Source of the DNA: Marinobacter sp. MDS2
Lineage (GTDB): Bacteria > Pseudomonadota > Gammaproteobacteria > Pseudomonadales > Oleiphilaceae
Length of the DNA stretch: 64,000 nucleotides
NCBI RefSeq assembly: GCF_030718085.1
Contig: NZ_JAVAJF010000001.1
Coordinates: 1,798,001 to 1,862,000 of the forward strand
Direction of reading: 5' to 3'
Shown piece after piece: positions 41,267-51,240 of the stretch. Every line of letters starts with the position of its first letter. Position 1 is the stretch's first letter. The translations under genes and the position numbers were made by a program. The notes beneath the pieces were generated by a model. That model did no database searches. It saw nothing but the letters and a program-made list of their open reading frames with translations, and was not told where the DNA came from.

Positions 41267-41652
41267 ACTACACCTCGGGAATCGGGGGATAAAATCAGGT
41301 GCGGGAGTATACCGCTTCATTGAAGAGATTGCAGTCAGAATGTGCAATTTTTAACCAGATTACGGGTAATCCCAAATCGCTGAGCCATCATCAATCGCGA
41401 AACACGACAAAAAGGTCGTTTTATACTCACCCGAGGTTAACGGAAATCGACGGTTTTTCAGTGGCTTGTGAGCAGCTTCTTACAAGTTTTCAAAGGTTTT
41501 ATCCACAGAAAAAACAGACCAAATTACCCGCTAATAATCACCTCAAACAACTGATAAATAACACATTTTAAATTCTAATCCAGATCTCTTACAGAACTTA
41601 TCAAACAAGTTATCCACAAAACAATCAAGGCAAATTAGGCCATTGGCGACAA
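41267..41652. other. AT-rich intergenic region upstream of mnmG with two perfect DnaA boxes
   Basis: No gene is seen in this 386-bp gap. TTATCCACA occurs perfectly at 41499-41507 and 41610-41618, 111 bp apart and in the same orientation, with A/T-rich sequence between them. In enterobacteria and Vibrio oriC lies next to mnmG, so this could be an ancestral or accessory origin, or a DnaA-regulated promoter. Confidence 0.55.
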
Positions 41653-44600
41653 TCAAGGCACACGAATCTGTTCCGGACCATCCACAGAGCCTTCGGCAAG
41701 GCGTTCCAGCTCTTTTTCCACAGCATTGGAGGATTTCGCAAATCGGGCCAACAAGTTATACAGCACGGGAATAATGAACAGCGTCAGCGTGGTCGCAAAA
41801 ATCAGCCCACCCAGGATAACCACGCCAATGGCTGCACGGCTTTCCGCCCCGGCGCCGGTGGCAATCACCAAGGGCACCGCGCCAAAAACTGTGGATATCG
41901 TGGTCATCAACACCGGCCGGAAACGGAGAATGGCACCTTCCAGAATGGCATCCCGGACTTCATACCCCTGGTCCCGAAGCTGGTTGGCAAACTCAACGAT
42001 GAGTATTCCGTTCTTCGCCATCAGCCCCAATAGCATGATGATGCCAATCTGACTGTAGATGTTCAGACTGATGCCCGACCAAGCCAACGCTAGCAAAGCA
42101 CCGGTGACCGCCAAGGGCACAGACAACATGATAATCAACGGATGAATCCAACTTTCGAATTGTGCCGCTAGGACCAGAAAAACAATCACGAACGCCAAGG
42201 CGAAGGTGACCAAGATGACCGATGACGATTCCTCGAATTCCCGGGACAAGCCCCGGAACGACACCCGCGCTTCCGGCGGTAAGTTATCCACAGCCAGATT
42301 GTTCAAATAATTGAGCGCCGTACCCAGATCGTAACCCTCGGCCAGCGAAGCACTGATCACCACTGCCGGTAACCGGTCAATGCGCTTGAGATCAGGGTTG
42401 GCACCAATTTCATCCACAGACACCAGAGCTTTCAACGGGATCAGCTCTCCCCCTGCCCTCGGCCGCATGAATATTTGCGCCAGATCGTTCGGGGTTGCGC
42501 GCTGGGCATCTTCAGCCTGAACAATCACATCGTATTCCTGGCCGCGGTCCATGTAGGTAGTAACTTGACGAGAAGCCAGCATGGTTTGCAGCGTCAGGCC
42601 GACGTCTTCAACGGTAATGTCGAGGTCGGCCGCCCGATCCCGGTCGATGTTGACCCGTAATTCCGGGCGGGTGAGCTCAAAATCGCTGTCGACGTTCAAC
42701 AGATTCGGATTTTCTTTCGCCCGCTCAACGATTTCATCACTCCAGGCTTGTACCGATTCGTAGTCCGGGCCTGCCACCACAAATTCCACGGGCTGACTAA
42801 ACCCTCGTTGGCCCAGTCCTGGAGGATTAATCACGTTGATGCGAACGCCAGAAATGTCTGCAAGCTTTTCACGAATTTCCGAAGTTACCTTCTGCTGCTT
42901 TATAGCACGCTCATCCCAGGGCACCAGCCCCATGATCATAAAGGCGCTGTCTTCTTCGTTTCGAAAGCCCACGATGGACAAAAATCGCTCTGCTATACCC
43001 TCATCCAGATATTCAAGCAGCTCCTCTTCAGCCTGTTGGACAAAATGATCGGTAAACTCCACGGTGGAACCCCGTGGCGCACCAACCGGCATAATGATCA
43101 CGCCGCGGTCTTCAGTCGGTGCCAATTCCTGTGGAAGATTCGGATAGATCGCCGCAGCCATAACCAGCCCGGCCACGCCCAACCCGAGCAACAAACCGGA
43201 TTGGCTTAAGGAAAACCGCAATGCTTTCTCGTAGCCACGGGTCAGACCATTCAATACCCTTTCACTGAACGCCCACAGACGATGCCCTTCTTCCGTTTCG
43301 GGGCTGTGTCTGAGCCATTTGGAACACAACATGGGCGCCAGCGTCAGGGCCACCAGGCTGGAAACAATCACCGCTGCGGCCAACGTAAAGCCGAACTCCG
43401 CAAACAGCCGCCCGATGTTGCCGCCCATAAACGAAATCGGCACGAAAACAGCCACCAAGGTCAACGTGGTGGCAATCACCGCAAAGGCGACCTGCTTGGC
43501 ACCGTGATAGGCCGCCAGCAATGGCGGTTCGCCCTCATCAATACGACGCTGAATGTTCTCCAGCATCACAATGGCATCGTCCACCACCAGGCCAATTGCC
43601 AGAATCACCGCCAGCAATGTCAGTACGTTGATGGAGAAGCCCAGAAAACCTAAACCGATAAAGGCCCCGATCACCGCAACCGGTATGGTCACCGCAGGTA
43701 TCAAAGTGGCGCGCCAGGAGCGCAGAAACAGGAAAATCACCAATATCACCAGCGACACAGAGATCGCCAAGGTGATCAGCACTTCTTTGATGGAGGCGCG
43801 GATAAAGATGGATTCGTCATAGCTTTCGGAAATCGACACTTCGGGAGGCAAGGTTTCACGAATCGATTCCAGCTCGGCTTTCACGGCGTCGGAAACAGCA
43901 ACCGTATTCGCTTTCGACTGGCGGATGATGCCCATCCCGATGGCCGTCCGCCCACTGGCCCGAAGTCGACCAACATCGGATTCCACCCCCATGTTTACGT
44001 TGGCGACTTCGCCCAGACGCAAAAGATCATTGCCATCCCGGCGCACCACCAGATTACGGAACTCGTCCACTGTGGATAAACGGCCTTCAGCCCGGACCGT
44101 GAAATTGCGGGTAGCTGAATCCACCGACCCAGCCGGGAGTTCCACGTTATTGGCGCGAAGCGCCTGCTCTACTTCGGCGACGGTAATGTTTCGTGCCGCC
44201 AGCTTTTCCCGATCCAGCCAAACCCGTATGGCGTAACGGCGTTCGCCGCCAATACGAACATCGGCCACTCCATCCAGCACTGAAAAGCGATCACTCAGTA
44301 CCCGGTCGGCAAAATCACTGAGTTCGGCTGCGTCCCAAACCTCGCTGGTCAGAGTGACCCACATCATGGGGCGCGCGTCGGAGTCGGCCTTCCTGACGAC
44401 AGGGGGATCGGCTTCATCTGGCAACCGGTTCAGGATGCGCGATACCGCGTCCCGCACATCGTTCGCGGCAACATCGATGTCTCGGGAGGTGTTGAATTCG
44501 ATGTTGGTTCGGGACTCACCCTGCTCGGTGGAGGATTCAATCGATCGAATGCCTTCAATCCCGCTGATACTGCCTTCAATCACTTGCGTGATCTGGCTGT

Positions 44601-44778
44601 CCACCACCTCGGCGGCGGCACCGGTGTATTCGGTTGAAACCGACACCACAGGTGGATCTATGTCCGGGTACTCCCGCACCGGCAGGCCGAACAGCGCCGA
44701 CAAACCAAACACAACGATGAGCAAGCTGAGAACGGTGGCGAAGACCGGGCGCTTGATGGAAATATCGGACAGCACCAT
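41653..44778 (-). CDS. RND-family efflux pump, inner membrane transporter (HAE1 type)
   Basis: 1041 residues with the AcrB-type architecture: 12 membrane helices, two large periplasmic loops, and two repeats. N-terminal ISIKRPVFATVLSLLIVVFGL and RPVFATV lead into DPPVVSVSTEYTGA. The proton-relay region ILAIGLVVDDAIVMLENIQRRIDEGEPPL is in helix 4. It exports drugs or metabolites with the adaptor encoded three bases upstream; the outer membrane channel gene is not here. The start of the second large loop is intact and the length is full. Confidence 0.95.
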   Translation of the reverse strand: MVLSDISIKRPVFATVLSLLIVVFGLSALFGLPVREYPDIDPPVVSVSTEYTGAAAEVVDSQITQVIEGSISGIEGIRSIESSTEQGESRTNIEFNTSRDIDVAANDVRDAVSRILNRLPDEADPPVVRKADSDARPMMWVTLTSEVWDAAELSDFADRVLSDRFSVLDGVADVRIGGERRYAIRVWLDREKLAARNITVAEVEQALRANNVELPAGSVDSATRNFTVRAEGRLSTVDEFRNLVVRRDGNDLLRLGEVANVNMGVESDVGRLRASGRTAIGMGIIRQSKANTVAVSDAVKAELESIRETLPPEVSISESYDESIFIRASIKEVLITLAISVSLVILVIFLFLRSWRATLIPAVTIPVAVIGAFIGLGFLGFSINVLTLLAVILAIGLVVDDAIVMLENIQRRIDEGEPPLLAAYHGAKQVAFAVIATTLTLVAVFVPISFMGGNIGRLFAEFGFTLAAAVIVSSLVALTLAPMLCSKWLRHSPETEEGHRLWAFSERVLNGLTRGYEKALRFSLSQSGLLLGLGVAGLVMAAAIYPNLPQELAPTEDRGVIIMPVGAPRGSTVEFTDHFVQQAEEELLEYLDEGIAERFLSIVGFRNEEDSAFMIMGLVPWDERAIKQQKVTSEIREKLADISGVRINVINPPGLGQRGFSQPVEFVVAGPDYESVQAWSDEIVERAKENPNLLNVDSDFELTRPELRVNIDRDRAADLDITVEDVGLTLQTMLASRQVTTYMDRGQEYDVIVQAEDAQRATPNDLAQIFMRPRAGGELIPLKALVSVDEIGANPDLKRIDRLPAVVISASLAEGYDLGTALNYLNNLAVDNLPPEARVSFRGLSREFEESSSVILVTFALAFVIVFLVLAAQFESWIHPLIIMLSVPLAVTGALLALAWSGISLNIYSQIGIIMLLGLMAKNGILIVEFANQLRDQGYEVRDAILEGAILRFRPVLMTTISTVFGAVPLVIATGAGAESRAAIGVVILGGLIFATTLTLFIIPVLYNLLARFAKSSNAVEKELERLAEGSVDGPEQIRVP

Positions 44779-44781
44779 GAA

Positions 44782-45873
44782 TCAGGACTCCTGCACAGAT
44801 TCAAAACGGTTGTCCGGAATCGACCGGTCAGATTCAACCACGCGAATGCGGTTCCCTGAACTCAGCCGGTCTTGCCCGGTGACTACCACAGCATCCTCAA
44901 GACTCAGGCCTTCCGTAATCTCCACCCATCCCGGCATGCGATTACCAATCTGGACCGATACCCGGCGGGCAAGGCCATCTTCCGCGACAAACACGTACTT
45001 CTCATCACCCCGCACCATCACCGCCTGTTCCGGTAACACCAATGCTTCTCGCTCCTGCAACGTCAGAGAGGCCGACATAAACTGTCCGGGCCGTAACTTG
45101 CCGTCGGGGTTGTCGATCAGTGCTCGCACCGCCAAGGTGCGGCTGAGCTCACTGATGCGGGTGGCCAGCTCCACCAATTGGCCGTCAAAATTCTCACCCG
45201 GAAACGCTGGTGACACCGCAGATACTGGTTGACCAACCCTGACCTGGCCAACAAAGCGCTCGGGTACTGAAAAGTTCAACTCCAACTGGCCGCTGGAATC
45301 CAGCGTGGCAATGCTGGTTCCGGCTTGCAAAAACGCGCCGGGGCTGATGTCCGAAAGCCCAATCATTCCCGCAAAGGGTGCTTCGATGCGATGGTTTTCC
45401 AGCCGGACTTGAGCGGCTTCCAATTCCGCCGCCGCTACGGCCACAGCTGTTTTCAGTTCATCCACCTGGGCTTGGGACACGCTGTTGTTGGCCCGTAAAC
45501 TTCGGGTTCTGTCATACTGCCGTCGGGCATCCGAAAGCCGCGCCTTCAAAACCGCCACATCAGCGCGGGCCTGCCGGTCGTCGAGGCGAAGTAGAACATC
45601 CCCTTGTTGAACCGGCTGACCGGGTTTCAGATTCAGCTCTACCACCCGGCCGCTGACTTCCGCCGTCAAATCAACGGAATCGACCGGCCGCAGGTTGGCA
45701 ACCGCGGAAATCTCATCTTTGATCTGGCGCAGTTGCGGTTTACTGATGTTGACTGTGGTCAGCTTCACTCGCCGATTTTGCCCTTCCGCTACCGGTTGCT
45801 GGTTCAGATAAATACCCGCTCCCACCAGCACCATGACGATAACCGCCAGCCCGACCAACCACTGCTTCCACAT
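44782..45873 (-). CDS. RND efflux pump periplasmic adaptor protein
   Basis: 363 residues: an N-terminal membrane anchor (WLVGLAVIVMVLVGAGIYL), a lipoyl domain split around an alpha hairpin (VSGRVVELNLKPGQPVQQGDVLLRLDD and HRIEAPFAGMIGLSDISPGAFLQAG) and beta-barrel and membrane-proximal domains. It joins the RND transporter to an outer membrane channel. A perfect DnaA box lies in the 315-bp gap upstream. Confidence 0.93.
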   Translation of the reverse strand: MWKQWLVGLAVIVMVLVGAGIYLNQQPVAEGQNRRVKLTTVNISKPQLRQIKDEISAVANLRPVDSVDLTAEVSGRVVELNLKPGQPVQQGDVLLRLDDRQARADVAVLKARLSDARRQYDRTRSLRANNSVSQAQVDELKTAVAVAAAELEAAQVRLENHRIEAPFAGMIGLSDISPGAFLQAGTSIATLDSSGQLELNFSVPERFVGQVRVGQPVSAVSPAFPGENFDGQLVELATRISELSRTLAVRALIDNPDGKLRPGQFMSASLTLQEREALVLPEQAVMVRGDEKYVFVAEDGLARRVSVQIGNRMPGWVEITEGLSLEDAVVVTGQDRLSSGNRIRVVESDRSIPDNRFESVQES

Positions 45874-46188
45874 GCGCTTCTACTACCTGTTAATAAAGTA
45901 CGTTGGGAGTTATCCACACCCCGGATCCAGAGTGACCTGCCCTGGCCGATTCAGTTCCACTTACCTTATAAGACTCTTCTAGACCACGCTATGTGCGTCA
46001 TTCAAAACCACTGAGTTTTGCATAATATTTACACACTTAGGATCTACTGCCATCTCCGTCATTTCAGCCAATTGTCCAATCTGACGGTGCGCAAGCGGCT
46101 TTTCGTCAATGGCAGCTTTCGCTGAATGCCGTACAACTAAAGGCATCAGGGCCATTGAGCCCTCTAATGCACACGGGAAGGATTGGAT
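45874..46188. other. Divergent intergenic region, adaptor gene to acyl-CoA dehydrogenase gene
   Basis: 315 bp without a gene. TTATCCACA lies at 45910-45918. Divergent promoters are expected but I cannot place them with confidence. AAGGA six bases before 46189 sets the start of the downstream gene. Confidence 0.5.
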
Positions 46189-48009
46189 ATGCCTCAGTAC
46201 AAAGCCCCCCTGCGGGATATGAAATTTCTGATGAACGACGTGTTCGATTATCCACGTCATTACGCGGGTCTGAGTTCTGGCGAGAACGCCACTCCGGATA
46301 TTGTGGAAGCGATCCTGAATGAGTGCGGCCGATTCTGTGAAGAAGAGCTGAGCCCGTTGTACCAGATTGGCGACGAAGAAGGCTGTAAGCTGGAAAACGG
46401 CGAAGTATCAACGCCGAAAGGTTTCAAAGAAGCGTACAACCAGTATGTGATGGGCGGCTGGCAGGGTCTGTCGGCCCCGGAAGAATTCGGTGGTCAGGGG
46501 CTGCCGGCTTCCATGGGCTTGTTCAAGCAAGAAATGATGGGTACCGCCAACTGGTCATTCGCCATGTACCCTGGCCTGTCGCTGGGTGCGATGAACACCA
46601 TTTACCTGCACGGCAGTGACGAGCAGAAGCAAACGTACCTGGTTCCGCTCACGGAAGGCCGTTGGGGCGGCACCATGTGTTTGACTGAACCCCAGTGCGG
46701 AACCGACCTTGGCCAGGTGAAAACCAAAGCCGAGCCTCAGAAAGACGGTACCTACAAACTGACCGGCACCAAGATCTTTATTTCGTCCGGTGATCACGAC
46801 CTGACCGAAAACATTGTCCACATCGTACTGGCCCGCCTGCCCGGCGCTCCGGCCGGTACCCGCGGCATCAGCCTGTTCATCGTTCCGAAATTCCTACCCA
46901 CCGAAGACGGCGGCGTGGGTGAACGCAACGGCGTGAACTGTGGCAGCCTCGAAAAGAAAATGGGCATCAAAGCTTCCGCCACCTGCGTGATGAACTTTGA
47001 TGATGCAACCGGCTACCTGATCGGCCCTGAGAACGAAGGCCTCGAGTGCATGTTCACCTTCATGAACACGGCTCGTATCGGTACTGCCATTCAGGGCGTT
47101 GGCCCGGCGGAACTGTCTTACCAGTGGGCGCTTGAGTACGCCAAAGACCGTCGTTCCATGCGCGCGCTGTCCGGCAAGAAAGAACCGGACCAGGTGGCCG
47201 ATAGCCTGATTCACCATGCTGATGTTCGCCGCATGCTGCTGACTCAGAAAGCCATCGCCGAAGGCGGCCGCGCCATGCTGTATTACGCTGCGAAAACCGC
47301 AGACCATATGGTGGAAGCGCATACTGCCAACGATGAAAAAGCGGTGAAAAAGCACGACGACAAGTTGGGCTTCCTGACTCCGATCCTGAAAGGGTTTCTG
47401 ACCGAACTGGGCAACGAAGCGGCAAACTTAGGGATGCAGGTGTTTGGTGGCCACGGTTACATCCGTGAGCACGGTATGGAACAGATCGCCCGGGATACCC
47501 GCATTGCCACACTGTATGAAGGCACCACCGGTATTCAGGCACTGGACCTGCTGGGCCGTAAGGTATTGCTGATGACACAGGGTGGCGCGGTACGTGAGTT
47601 CACTCTGAAGGTTGCGAACTTTGCTCGTAAGCATCTGACCAACAGCACGCTGCGTCCGATGGCCGTTGAGCTGCTGAAGCTGACTGCCCAGTGGAACCTG
47701 CTGACGGTACGCGTGATGCTGTCTGCTCGCAAAGACCGCGATGTGGTCAGCGCAGCGGCTTACGACTTCCTGATGTACAGCGGCTATGTGTCGATGGCTT
47801 ACATGTGGTTGCGTCAGGCCGCGGTGGCTTCTGACAAACTGGAGAACGGCGGCGAAGAATCCGAAGCCTTCTACCAGACCAAAATCAACACGGCAGAATT
47901 CTACTACGAGCGTTTGCTGCCCCGCGCTCAAAGCCATGCCACCAGCATGCTGAGCCCGACCCGTAATCTGATGCAGATCGAAGCAGATAATTTGGCCTTT
48001 ACCGGGTAA
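46189..48009 (+). CDS. Acyl-CoA dehydrogenase, DmdC/AidB-like long form
   Basis: 606 residues. It has the three-domain acyl-CoA dehydrogenase core (MCLTEPQCGTDLGQVKT and KIFISSGDHDL in the FAD domain, MQVFGGHGYIREHGMEQIARDTRI and YEGTTGIQALDLLGRK with the likely catalytic Glu) plus a C-terminal extension of about 120 residues. That layout matches 3-methylmercaptopropionyl-CoA dehydrogenase (DmdC) and other long-chain-like paralogs. Marine bacteria use DmdC on DMSP; substrate specificity cannot be read here. ATG 46189 follows AAGGA at six bases. It reads against its neighbours and ends in a strong terminator. Confidence 0.9.
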   Translation: MPQYKAPLRDMKFLMNDVFDYPRHYAGLSSGENATPDIVEAILNECGRFCEEELSPLYQIGDEEGCKLENGEVSTPKGFKEAYNQYVMGGWQGLSAPEEFGGQGLPASMGLFKQEMMGTANWSFAMYPGLSLGAMNTIYLHGSDEQKQTYLVPLTEGRWGGTMCLTEPQCGTDLGQVKTKAEPQKDGTYKLTGTKIFISSGDHDLTENIVHIVLARLPGAPAGTRGISLFIVPKFLPTEDGGVGERNGVNCGSLEKKMGIKASATCVMNFDDATGYLIGPENEGLECMFTFMNTARIGTAIQGVGPAELSYQWALEYAKDRRSMRALSGKKEPDQVADSLIHHADVRRMLLTQKAIAEGGRAMLYYAAKTADHMVEAHTANDEKAVKKHDDKLGFLTPILKGFLTELGNEAANLGMQVFGGHGYIREHGMEQIARDTRIATLYEGTTGIQALDLLGRKVLLMTQGGAVREFTLKVANFARKHLTNSTLRPMAVELLKLTAQWNLLTVRVMLSARKDRDVVSAAAYDFLMYSGYVSMAYMWLRQAAVASDKLENGGEESEAFYQTKINTAEFYYERLLPRAQSHATSMLSPTRNLMQIEADNLAFTG

Positions 48010-48027
48010 CTCCACCGGTAACCTCTC

Positions 48028-48059
48028 TCCCGGGTAGGTCTTCTACCCGGGATTTTTTT
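48028..48059 (+). terminator. Rho-independent terminator after the acyl-CoA dehydrogenase gene
   Basis: The stem TCCCGGGTAG/CTACCCGGGA (48028-48037 with 48043-48052, loop GTCTT) is followed by seven T. It also separates this gene from the convergent solute-binding protein gene. Confidence 0.93.
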
Positions 48060-48067
48060 GCAGAAGC

Positions 48068-48823
48068 TTATAGCCCGTATTTAGTCTCGATAGCCTGATA
48101 CATACCACTTTCTTTGATGGCTTCCAGGCTTTCTTGCAACTTCTGAATAACCTCATCCGGGGTGTTCGGGTTCATCGCGAGATACAGTTCAGACTCGTTA
48201 AACGAATAAACCGGTTCCAAGCCTTCCACATCTTGCTGTGACGCAAAGTAAGGTCCCGCCAGTCGATCCGAGATCCACAAATCTACCTGGCCCAGTTCCA
48301 AACGCTTGGGGTTGATGTCATCACTTTCCATTTGCGAGACTTTATAGCCACGATCCAATAGGTAGTTGGTCATCACATCGTTGCGAAAGCCTCCGTATAA
48401 CATACCTTTGGTATCTTCCAACTTGTCGATGTCCAGGTTGGTGCCGGCGGCTGCAAAAATTGTCCACAGGTTCTTCGTCAGCGGCCCTACCCATTTAAAA
48501 TTAGGCGCCCGTTCTTCGGTGTAGGTTGTGCAAAAAATGCCGTGGTTGCGTTTGCTCAGAGCGCGCTTGTAACCGTAATCCCAATTGCGCAGCTTGATGA
48601 CATGGTCCAGGCCCGATTTATCCAGAATCGCTTTGACCATCTCGGAACAGATACCGTCCACTTCGTTACCGTTATGCTCAAAAGCACGGCCGGTGGCACT
48701 CATGTTGTATGGAGGGAAATTCTCGGTATAGATGTAAAGCTTGTCGGAAGCTGACACCGGCGCGGCTCCGCCGCCCAATGCCAGAACGCTCACCAACGCT
48801 ATGAATTGACCCAATTTACGCAC
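48068..48823 (-). CDS. Periplasmic solute-binding protein, SBP_bac_3 family (orphan)
   Basis: 251 residues with a signal peptide ending near APVSAS. The mature part reads LYIYTENFPPYNMSATGRAFEHNGNEVDGICSEMVKAI, GYKRALSKRNHGIFCTTYTEERAP, then QVDLWISDRLAGPYFA, typical of amino-acid binding proteins of family 3. No permease or ATPase lies nearby. The C-terminus ends in YQAIETKYGL. Unrelated in detail to the similar gene at 22628. Confidence 0.86.
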   Translation of the reverse strand: MRKLGQFIALVSVLALGGGAAPVSASDKLYIYTENFPPYNMSATGRAFEHNGNEVDGICSEMVKAILDKSGLDHVIKLRNWDYGYKRALSKRNHGIFCTTYTEERAPNFKWVGPLTKNLWTIFAAAGTNLDIDKLEDTKGMLYGGFRNDVMTNYLLDRGYKVSQMESDDINPKRLELGQVDLWISDRLAGPYFASQQDVEGLEPVYSFNESELYLAMNPNTPDEVIQKLQESLEAIKESGMYQAIETKYGL

Positions 48824-48973
48824 GGATACTCTCCTTAATCATTTATAACCTATTGCCGATCAGTAAAATTCTGAGCGAATATAGGATGTTAGAGGCTAGA
48901 GAGTACCCGATTGCCCGTCATTCTTTGAGCACTAAACTGTTAGTTTTCGTAATAGTGCCAGGTTGAGCACGTG

Positions 48974-51088
48974 CTAGAACGTGACGTTCGCGGATAACCA
49001 TAGGCGGCGGCCTTCTTCCGCATTCGCGTATCGGTTTCCGTAGCTGCTGCCGTTGTCATATGCTTGATAATCAAGAAAGTCTTCATCCAGAAGATTGTAG
49101 ATTGTGGCGCTTAACGCAAGATTCTCGGTTGCCTGAAACTTCCCGCCCAGATGCACCAGAGTGACGGACTTGAAGTCCCCCAAATCCGCATAGGAAGGCG
49201 CGCCGCGAACCCGCTCTCTGGCACGATAACGCTCGCTTTCGTACTGTGCTTTTACGAACGTTGACCAACGCACTGACGGAGCCCAACGCAACTCGAGATT
49301 GGCCATATGCTCCGGCGTGTCGGTAAGCGGCTCGCCTTTATCCTCTCCGGATTTCTGCTCGCTGTCGGTATAGGTGTAGTTCGCTGCCAAGCGCCAGTCC
49401 TGTGCGAAAGGCACCGAACCGTGCAACTCCACCCCTTGGGTGATGGCTTCATCAATATTTTTGTCCTGACCAAACACGTCGGCCAAGGGCCAGTTACCTT
49501 TATCCACACACCCGGGGCGATTCGGATCCTGTGCATAACTGCAATTCAACAGATCCGGGCCGTCTGCGATCTTGTCTGTAAATTCGTTGTAGAAGACCGT
49601 AGCACCAACACGATATCCGGCCGGCTTTTCATACACCACCGCAAGTTCGGTTGACGTGGACGTTTCAGGTTGCAGATCCGGGTTGCCGAACAGGGGAATC
49701 GTACCTTGGCCGGTAAATCCGACGACGCCAGGATCCAGCTGTTCCAGGCCGGGTGTTTTATAACCTCGACTGACACCACCCTTGATGGTCAATTCCGGCG
49801 TAGAGCTCCAGACCAAATAAGCTCGAGGGCTAAATTGGCCACCAAAAGAGTCGTGGTGGTCGTACCGGCCACCCAAGGTCAGCGCCAGATCATCCGCAAG
49901 GAACCACTCATCCTCTACAAACAACGCTTTGGTTTTTTGTTTGAACTCCTGCTCGGCCACACCATCGGTCATCCGGGCATCAAACCATTGGCCACCCACT
50001 GTCAGAACATGGTTTTCGATGGGCATGACCAGCTTACTGTCTATGACCCGATTCTCTGCCTCCAATTCACGAGGCGAGCCGGGTGCTTTTCCGGGAACGC
50101 CCTTTGGAATAACCCGGCCACCGGTTTCAGTGACGTTTCTCATAATGCTTGTTTCAAGCGTCCCGATCGCAAACCGCCCTGTATGGCCGACGGCAAACTG
50201 ATCACGGTCGAACTCCAGTTCCGGGCCGTAGCCCCGCGGACCCAGTGTGCCCAGTTGACCTTCCGAGTTGTCGTAGTCCTGCTTACTGGTTTCTATATCA
50301 AGCCACAAATCGTGCGAATCGCTCGGGGTAACCGTGAGCCTTCCACCCACCGTATATTGCTCAGACTCGACCGGGCTAGGCCCCCGGGTGCTGACTTCAA
50401 TGGGGTCACCATTTAGGTCCAGAAACTCCAATTCCGATTCATCCCGCTCAAACCAACGGCCACGCAGTTGCAGGCCAATCAAGTTATCCACAAGGGGGCC
50501 GGTGGTGTAGGCACTGTAAGCTCGGCTATCGCCAAAATCCCGGTCTTGGTTCAGGGTGGTTTCCGCGGTCAGAGAGGTGGTCCACTCCGGGCTCACTTTA
50601 CGGGTAATGATGTTAATCACCCCACCCATGGCATCCGAGCCGTAGAGTGTGGACATAGGGCCTCGAACAACCTCAATGCGCTCGATGGCTGCTGGCGGGG
50701 GGAGAAAGCTGGTGGCCGTTTGCCCGAAACCATTAGGCGTTACATTGCCCGCGGTGTTTTGGCGGCGACCGTCAATCAGGATCAGCGTGTATTCGGCAGG
50801 CATGCCCCTCATACGGATATCAAAGCCACCGGTTTTACCCGCCGAACCGCTAACATCCACACCTTCTACATCGGCAAGAATATCGGTGAGGCTATAGGCT
50901 TGTTTGTTCTGAATCTCTTCATGGCCAATGACAGTAATGCTGGCCGGAGCCGCGGACTGACTCTGCTCAAAACCCGAGGCTGACACCACGATTTCATCCA
51001 GCTCGACGGGTTGCGCAAACACTTGCAGCGCAAAACCGGAAGACAAGACTGCAACCGCAGTCGAGAGAATGGAAGTCCTGAACTGCAT
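48974..51088 (-). CDS. TonB-dependent outer membrane receptor, CirA/FepA-like
   Basis: 704 residues: signal peptide (residues 1-26), TonB box region VELDEIVVSASG, plug domain with ITVIGHEEIQNKQAYSLTDILADVEGVDVSG and VRGPMSTLYGSDAMGGVINIITRK, then a 22-strand barrel ending in SANVTF. The class resembles catecholate siderophore or colicin I receptors. A Fur-like box precedes it, suggesting iron regulation. No TonB or siderophore genes are nearby. Confidence 0.92.
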   Translation of the reverse strand: MQFRTSILSTAVAVLSSGFALQVFAQPVELDEIVVSASGFEQSQSAAPASITVIGHEEIQNKQAYSLTDILADVEGVDVSGSAGKTGGFDIRMRGMPAEYTLILIDGRRQNTAGNVTPNGFGQTATSFLPPPAAIERIEVVRGPMSTLYGSDAMGGVINIITRKVSPEWTTSLTAETTLNQDRDFGDSRAYSAYTTGPLVDNLIGLQLRGRWFERDESELEFLDLNGDPIEVSTRGPSPVESEQYTVGGRLTVTPSDSHDLWLDIETSKQDYDNSEGQLGTLGPRGYGPELEFDRDQFAVGHTGRFAIGTLETSIMRNVTETGGRVIPKGVPGKAPGSPRELEAENRVIDSKLVMPIENHVLTVGGQWFDARMTDGVAEQEFKQKTKALFVEDEWFLADDLALTLGGRYDHHDSFGGQFSPRAYLVWSSTPELTIKGGVSRGYKTPGLEQLDPGVVGFTGQGTIPLFGNPDLQPETSTSTELAVVYEKPAGYRVGATVFYNEFTDKIADGPDLLNCSYAQDPNRPGCVDKGNWPLADVFGQDKNIDEAITQGVELHGSVPFAQDWRLAANYTYTDSEQKSGEDKGEPLTDTPEHMANLELRWAPSVRWSTFVKAQYESERYRARERVRGAPSYADLGDFKSVTLVHLGGKFQATENLALSATIYNLLDEDFLDYQAYDNGSSYGNRYANAEEGRRLWLSANVTF

Positions 51089-51123
51089 GAGCCACTCCTT
51101 AAGTTGAAAACAAATATCGGGAG

Positions 51124-51142
51124 CAAATGATAATCTTTTGCA
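51124..51142 (-). promoter_or_regulatory. Fur-like box upstream of the TonB-dependent receptor
   Basis: The 19-bp dyad GCAAATGATAATCTTTTGC lies 36 bases before the receptor ATG. It matches the Fur consensus GATAATGATAATCATTATC best in the central ATGATAATC. Confidence 0.6.
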
Positions 51143-51200
51143 TTTAATAATTGCAATAACTTAATTTAAGGAAAATAGTTCAGAAAATCATATATCTATG

Positions 51201-51231
51201 AAAAAGCCCCGCAGGCGGCCGCTTGCGGGGC
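51201..51231 (-). terminator. Rho-independent terminator after fghA
   Basis: On the minus strand a GC-rich hairpin with arms GCCCCGCA/TGCGGGGC (51206-51213 with 51224-51231) is followed by five T. It ends the adhC-fghA transcript before the TonB receptor gene. Confidence 0.9.
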
Positions 51232-51240
51232 GAAAGGCTG

